Positions 5,317-8,556 of a DNA stretch of 8,556 nt are shown in pieces; the first letter of the stretch is position 1; the number at the start of each line of letters is the position of its first letter. The position numbers and the translations under genes were made by a program. The stretch comes from Caulobacterales bacterium RIFOXYB1_FULL_67_16 (GTDB lineage: Bacteria; Pseudomonadota; Alphaproteobacteria; Caulobacterales; Caulobacteraceae), in the NCBI GenBank assembly GCA_001796045.1, contig MGLN01000086.1, positions 1,492-10,047 on the forward strand, given 5' to 3'. A model generated the notes under the pieces. It was not told the DNA's origin, ran no database searches, and saw only the letters and a program-made list of their open reading frames with translations.

Positions 5317-6545
5317 AGGCCCCGTCTCGTGAAAGCCGCTTCAAAGTTGATGACTTGAGCCAGACCCCTCTCGCCCCCTACGCCGAACGCGCCGATCTGA
5401 CCAAGGGGCGGCGTTTCTTCGAACCGCCGAGCCGCACCCGCACCGCCTTCGCGCGGGATCGCGACCGGATCATCCATGCAACGGCCTTCCGCCGCCTGAA
5501 GGAAAAGACCCAGGTCTTCGTGGCGCACGAGGGCGATCATTACCGCACCCGCCTGACCCATTCGCTGGAGGTGGCGCAGATCGCGCGGTCCCTGGCCCAT
5601 GCGCTGAGGCTGGACGACGACCTGGCCGAGACCATCGCCCTGGCCCACGACCTGGGCCACCCGCCCTTCGCCCACGCCGGCGAGGACGAGCTGATCATCC
5701 AGATGGCCGACCATGGCGGCTTCGACCACAATGTGCAGAGCTTCCGCGTCGTCACCGAGCTGGAGAACCGCTATCCGCAGTTCGACGGGTTGAACCTGAG
5801 CTGGGAGACGGTCGAGGGGGTGATCAAGCACAATGGCCCGGTGGCGCATCGGTTGGACGAACCGGCCTGGTCGGTGGTGCGGCCCTATCGCGCGGGCGGG
5901 GAGGCGGGCTGGGACCTGCGCCTGGACAGTTTCGCCTCGCTGGAGGCCCAGTGCGCCGCCATCGCCGACGACATCGCCTACAACAACCACGATGTGGACG
6001 ACGGGGTGCAGGCCGGGCTGATCACGCTTCAGGACCTGGACCAGGTGCCGCTGATCGGGCCGACCCTGGCCGAGGTCCGGCGCGACTGGCCCGCCATCGA
6101 CGACCGAATGCTGCGGATCGAGGCCGTGCGGCGGATGATCGGCGTCATGGTCGAGGACGTGCTGGCCGAGACGGCGCGTCGTCTGGAGGAGGACCGGATC
6201 GGGTCGACCGAAGACGTCCGCAAAGCCTCGCGGACCCTGGTGGACTTCTCCCGGTCGATGCACGCGGACCTGGCCATTCTGCGCAAATTCCTGTTCGAGC
6301 GGATGTATCGGCACTACCGGGTCAACCGGACCCGCAGCCAGGCGCGGCGGGTGCTGTCGCAGTTGTTCGAACTGTTCATGGCCGAGCCGGAGGTGATGCC
6401 GCCGGAATGGGGCGTGCCGGCCCTGACCGAGGATCGCACCCAGAGGGCGCGGGCGGTGTGCGACTATATTGCCGGAATGACCGACCGGTACGCGATAGAA
6501 GTCCACCAGAAACTGTTCAGCCTCGACCTGGCGCTCGATCTGTGA
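5301..6545 (+). CDS. dgt: Deoxyguanosinetriphosphate triphosphohydrolase-like HD-domain protein
   Basis: From the chosen ATG the protein has 414 residues. It belongs to the dGTPase-like HD hydrolases, which cleave dNTPs to nucleoside and triphosphate in the cytoplasm. RDRDRIIHATAFRRLKEKTQVF (residues 52-73) opens the conserved core. The metal site is complete: H87 in RLTHS, H116-D117 in AHDLGHPPFAHAG (115-127) and D224 in DDIAYNNHD. Later conserved parts include FDHNVQSFR (141-149) and the C-terminal MYRHYRVNR region (335-343). Family knowledge says these shorter dGTPase-like proteins often lack strict dGTP specificity. Several starts are possible: ATG 5292 lies inside the predicted -10, ATG 5301 coincides with the predicted transcription start, and TTG 5355 would begin SQTPLAPYAER, nearer the conserved core. 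None has a good ribosome-binding site, so 5301 is a choice, not a certainty. Confidence 0.9.
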   Translation: MRAFAKAPSRESRFKVDDLSQTPLAPYAERADLTKGRRFFEPPSRTRTAFARDRDRIIHATAFRRLKEKTQVFVAHEGDHYRTRLTHSLEVAQIARSLAHALRLDDDLAETIALAHDLGHPPFAHAGEDELIIQMADHGGFDHNVQSFRVVTELENRYPQFDGLNLSWETVEGVIKHNGPVAHRLDEPAWSVVRPYRAGGEAGWDLRLDSFASLEAQCAAIADDIAYNNHDVDDGVQAGLITLQDLDQVPLIGPTLAEVRRDWPAIDDRMLRIEAVRRMIGVMVEDVLAETARRLEEDRIGSTEDVRKASRTLVDFSRSMHADLAILRKFLFERMYRHYRVNRTRSQARRVLSQLFELFMAEPEVMPPEWGVPALTEDRTQRARAVCDYIAGMTDRYAIEVHQKLFSLDLALDL

Positions 6546-6574
6546 TTCGAAAGACGGCGGCGGGGCGTTAAACT
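6546..6574 (+). promoter_or_regulatory. Putative promoter of the SPOR-nagZ-scpA operon
   Basis: TTCGAA (6546-6551) and TAAACT (6569-6574) are separated by 17 bases in the 82-bp gap after the dGTPase gene. The -10 region GTTAAACT partly fits the Caulobacter housekeeping -10 consensus as I recall it (GCTANAWC). Transcription would start near 6581, leaving a leader of about 47 bases. The -35 is weak, so readthrough from the upstream gene may also contribute. Confidence 0.4.
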
Positions 6575-6585
6575 AACCGCTCGAC

Positions 6586-6602
6586 ACGCCGATTCGCGGC
6601 GT
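6586..6602 (+). other. Small GC-rich hairpin in the leader of the SPOR gene
   Basis: ACGCCG (6586-6591) and CGGCGT (6597-6602) pair perfectly across a 5-base loop. There is no following T-run, so it is not an intrinsic terminator. It lies just after the predicted transcription start and 14 bases before the GGAG ribosome-binding site (6616-6619), so it could affect mRNA stability or translation. It could also be chance in such GC-rich DNA. Confidence 0.35.
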
Positions 6603-6627
6603 CGGGCAGAACGGCGGAGCGCGACCC

Positions 6628-7425
6628 ATGTCTTTCGACGACGACAACCGACCCGGCCAGCGACCGGGACAGGGCGCCTATACGCCCCCGACCGACGACG
6701 ACCTGCCGTTCCGTCGCAATTCCTATGATCCGCGCGCCGGCGGCGGCGGCCGCAACGTCGGATCGGGCGGGGGCAAGTCGCCGCCTGTGACCCTGATCGT
6801 CAGCGCCGTCATCCTGCTGGTGCTGATCATCGCCGTGATCTTCTTCTACCGCTCCGGCATGCGCGCCTCGACCGATGCGCCGCCGGCCGTCGGCCAGCCC
6901 GTCGGCGAGATGAAGACCGCCGCCCCCATCGACGCCCAGCCGGTCGATCCGGCCGAGGGCGTGCGCGTCTATCGCGACGAGGCCGAGAGCCCCGATGCGC
7001 CCGTGACCTTCACTCCGCCGCCCGAGGCGCCCCAGCCGCGCCCGGCCGCGCCGCCGACCGCTGCGCCGACCGGCCAGGGCCTGCCGCCCGCCAAGGCGAC
7101 GACGCCGGCGCCCGCGGCTCCGCGTCCGACCACGCCCGCACCGGCCGCTTCTACGCCCGCGCCTTCGGCGCCGGCCGCCGCAGGCGGCTCGGCCTCGGTC
7201 CAGATCGGCGCCTTCTCCTCGACCGAGATCGCCGACCGCGAATACGCCGCTGTCGCCGGCCGCTTCGGCCAATATGCCTCGGGCGCCGAAAAGCGGGTGA
7301 CCGAGGTGACATCGTCCAATGGCTCGACCCTGTACCGCACCACCTTCACCGGCCTGTCGCGGGAACGGGCGGTCGCCTTCTGCAACGCCCTGAAGGCGGC
7401 CGGACGGGATTGCATCGTTCGGTGA
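6628..7425 (+). CDS. SPOR-domain single-pass inner-membrane protein
   Basis: This 265-residue bitopic protein has a polar, Gly-rich cytoplasmic segment (1-52), one membrane helix at about 54-74, a long Pro/Ala-rich periplasmic linker (about 83-186, with repeated TPAP-like units) and a C-terminal SPOR domain (about 188-265). The SPOR domain begins with SVQIGAFSS and ends with CIVR; C252 and C262 could form a disulfide. SPOR domains bind peptidoglycan stripped of stem peptides, which is enriched at division septa, so recruitment to the septum is likely, as for FtsN. I do not call it FtsN because sequence around the helix shows no motif I can assign. The ATG has GGAG (6616-6619) 8 bases upstream. 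The stop overlaps the nagZ start by 4 bp, tying it to peptidoglycan recycling. Confidence 0.9.
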   Translation: MSFDDDNRPGQRPGQGAYTPPTDDDLPFRRNSYDPRAGGGGRNVGSGGGKSPPVTLIVSAVILLVLIIAVIFFYRSGMRASTDAPPAVGQPVGEMKTAAPIDAQPVDPAEGVRVYRDEAESPDAPVTFTPPPEAPQPRPAAPPTAAPTGQGLPPAKATTPAPAAPRPTTPAPAASTPAPSAPAAAGGSASVQIGAFSSTEIADREYAAVAGRFGQYASGAEKRVTEVTSSNGSTLYRTTFTGLSRERAVAFCNALKAAGRDCIVR

Positions 7426-8471
7426 CTTCCGCCGCCATCTACGGCTGTGCGGGCCACCGGCTGACGGAGGGCGAACGCGCCTTCTTCGCCGAGACGCGGC
7501 CCTGGGGCTTCATCCTGTTCCGGCGCAACATCGACAGCCCGGAACAGGTGCGGGCCCTGACGGACGAGCTGCGCGCCGCCATCGGCGACGCCGAGGCTCC
7601 CATCCTGATCGACCAGGAGGGAGGGCGGGTCCAGCGGATGGGGCCGCCCCACTGGCCCAAATACCCGCCGGGGAACGCCTATCTGAAGGCGACGAACGAT
7701 CTGATGGAGGCGCGCGAACTGGCGCGGCTGGGCGCGCGGCTGATGGCCCACGACTTGCGCGAGGTCGGGATCACCGTCGATCTGCTGCCTGTGCTGGACG
7801 TGCCTGTGCCCGGCGCCCACGACATCATCGGCGACCGCGCCTATGGCCAGGATCCTCAGACCGTCGCCCTGCTGGGGCGTGCGGCCGCGGAAGGGCTGCT
7901 GGCGGGCGGGGTTCTGCCCTGCATCAAACATATGCCGGGGCACGGTCGCGCCTTCGCCGATACGCACAAGGACCTGCCGACGGTCCATGCCGATCTCGAG
8001 ACGCTGGACGCCTGGGATTTCGCCCCGTTCAAGGCCCTGTCCGACATGCCGATCGGCATGACGGCGCACATCGTCTTCAGCGCCATCGACCCCAAACGCC
8101 CCGCGACCCAGTCCAAGAAGGCGATCCGGCTGATCCGCGAACGGCTGGGCTTCGGCGGTCTGTTGCTGTCGGACGATCTGGTGATGAACGCCCTGTCCGG
8201 CAGTCTGACCCAAAGGGCGCACAAGGCGCTGAAGGCCGGATGCGACATCGTCATCCACTGGAACGGCGACATGGACGAGATGCGTCAGGTCGCCGAAGGC
8301 GTCGGCGCGCTGAAGGGCGGTGCGCATCGCCGCGCCGAGGCGGCCCTGGCCCGGATCGTTCGGACGCCGGAGCCGCTGGATCCGGTCGCTGGCCACGAAC
8401 GCTTCTTCCGGGCGATGGCGGGCAAGACGGACGCCGCCAAGGGGCCAGACGTGGGGGAGGCGCAGGCGTGA
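7422..8471 (+). CDS. nagZ: Beta-N-acetylhexosaminidase NagZ (glycoside hydrolase family 3)
   Basis: This 349-residue cytoplasmic enzyme removes N-acetylglucosamine from anhydro-muropeptides during peptidoglycan recycling, producing compounds that can influence ampC beta-lactamase induction in some species. Family signatures are in order: IDQEGGRVQRM (63-73), LLPVLDVPVP (121-130), KHMPGHGR (169-176), DTH (180-182, the Asp-His catalytic dyad loop), MTAHIVFSAID (213-223) and LLLSDDLVMNALSG (247-260), which contains the catalytic Asp nucleophile. All expected catalytic residues appear intact and length is normal for a single-domain NagZ. I chose GTG at 7422 because it overlaps the SPOR stop as GTGA and gives a family-like start (TSAAIYGCAGHRL). 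An in-frame TTG at 7410 would add four residues. No signal peptide is seen. Confidence 0.95.
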   Translation: MTSAAIYGCAGHRLTEGERAFFAETRPWGFILFRRNIDSPEQVRALTDELRAAIGDAEAPILIDQEGGRVQRMGPPHWPKYPPGNAYLKATNDLMEARELARLGARLMAHDLREVGITVDLLPVLDVPVPGAHDIIGDRAYGQDPQTVALLGRAAAEGLLAGGVLPCIKHMPGHGRAFADTHKDLPTVHADLETLDAWDFAPFKALSDMPIGMTAHIVFSAIDPKRPATQSKKAIRLIRERLGFGGLLLSDDLVMNALSGSLTQRAHKALKAGCDIVIHWNGDMDEMRQVAEGVGALKGGAHRRAEAALARIVRTPEPLDPVAGHERFFRAMAGKTDAAKGPDVGEAQA

Positions 8472-8556
8472 GAGAGGCGTTTCAGCCGAACCTCGATTTC
8501 AACGCCGAGGAGGTCGAGGAACGCGAGGCCTTCGTCGTCGATCTGGACGGCTACGA
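8468..8556 (+). CDS. scpA: Segregation and condensation protein ScpA, N-terminal 29 residues (runs off the right edge)
   Basis: Only the first 29 codons are in the window. The GTG start overlaps the nagZ stop as GTGA (8468-8471), and GGAGG (8456-8460) lies 7 bases upstream, so the start is well supported. After an acidic stretch, EAFVVDLDGY (residues 20-29) matches the conserved ScpA opening, usually continued as a GPL..LL motif in the kleisin N-terminal domain. ScpA bridges the SMC heads with ScpB in the condensin complex. The nagZ-scpA order is common in alphaproteobacteria, where scpB and tatA often follow. The call rests on a short sequence plus this context. Confidence 0.85.
   Translation, partial: MREAFQPNLDFNAEEVEEREAFVVDLDGY

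Noticed and set aside
4767..6506. A 579-codon open frame on the minus strand opposite the dGTPase gene
   Set aside because: It also crosses erpA in another frame, has no recognisable motif and a biased His/Arg/Gly/Pro composition. It is a shadow of dgt.
6586..6602. Intrinsic terminator after the dGTPase gene
   Set aside because: The hairpin has no downstream T-run and lies after a plausible promoter, so I list it only as a leader hairpin.
7010..7190. Tandem repeat or CRISPR-like array in the Pro/Ala-coding stretch
   Set aside because: The repetition comes from a Pro/Ala-rich linker with irregular units. There are no conserved repeats with unique spacers.
7410..7421. TTG start for nagZ at 7410
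   Set aside because: It adds only four residues (MHRS) with a rare start codon, whereas GTG at 7422 gives the 4-bp overlap also used between nagZ and scpA.
6969..8396. A 475-codon open frame on the minus strand opposite the SPOR and nagZ genes
   Set aside because: It spans two well-supported opposite genes, has shadow-like composition and a Gly/Ala-rich end mirroring the Pro/Ala linker.

Overview
The window looks like a chromosomal segment of an alphaproteobacterium of the Caulobacterales, most likely Brevundimonas or a close relative. The reasons are the high GC content, the strong GC bias at third codon positions, the TonB-dependent outer-membrane receptor, and the block dGTPase / SPOR protein / nagZ / scpA, which I recall from alphaproteobacterial genomes. 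The genus is inferred from this general character, not from a database match. I see no tRNA, rRNA, CRISPR array, insertion sequence or phage gene.

Bases 1-1267 hold a minus-strand operon: an SdpR-like ArsR-type repressor, an SdpI-family membrane protein overlapping it by 4 bp, and the start of a secreted-looking alpha/beta hydrolase that runs off the left edge. An AT-rich perfect dyad (1246-1267) sits in the promoter just before the repressor and is the obvious candidate autoregulatory operator.

Bases 1306-4888 hold a plus-strand iron-uptake-type operon, transcribed divergently from the first. It encodes a TonB-dependent siderophore-type receptor, a four-helix PepSY-type inner-membrane protein 4 bp downstream, and a 60-residue two-helix membrane protein coupled by an ATGA overlap. 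A second dyad overlaps the putative -35 element of the receptor promoter.

Bases 4895-6545 hold a divergent pair: erpA (A-type Fe-S carrier, minus strand) and a dGTPase-like HD hydrolase (plus strand). Only about 19 bp separate the most plausible start codons. A single TATA core can be read as the -10 element in both directions, and both predicted transcripts would begin at or next to their start codons. This is the most unusual structure I found.

Bases 6569-8556 hold a plus-strand operon: a SPOR-domain membrane protein, nagZ (peptidoglycan recycling) and the start of scpA (chromosome condensation). Its genes are linked by two successive 4-bp GTGA overlaps. The only gene-free stretches are about 135 bp (1235-1369) and 82 bp (6546-6627). 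The gene content is ordinary, so the interest lies mainly in promoter architecture and in the small membrane gene.
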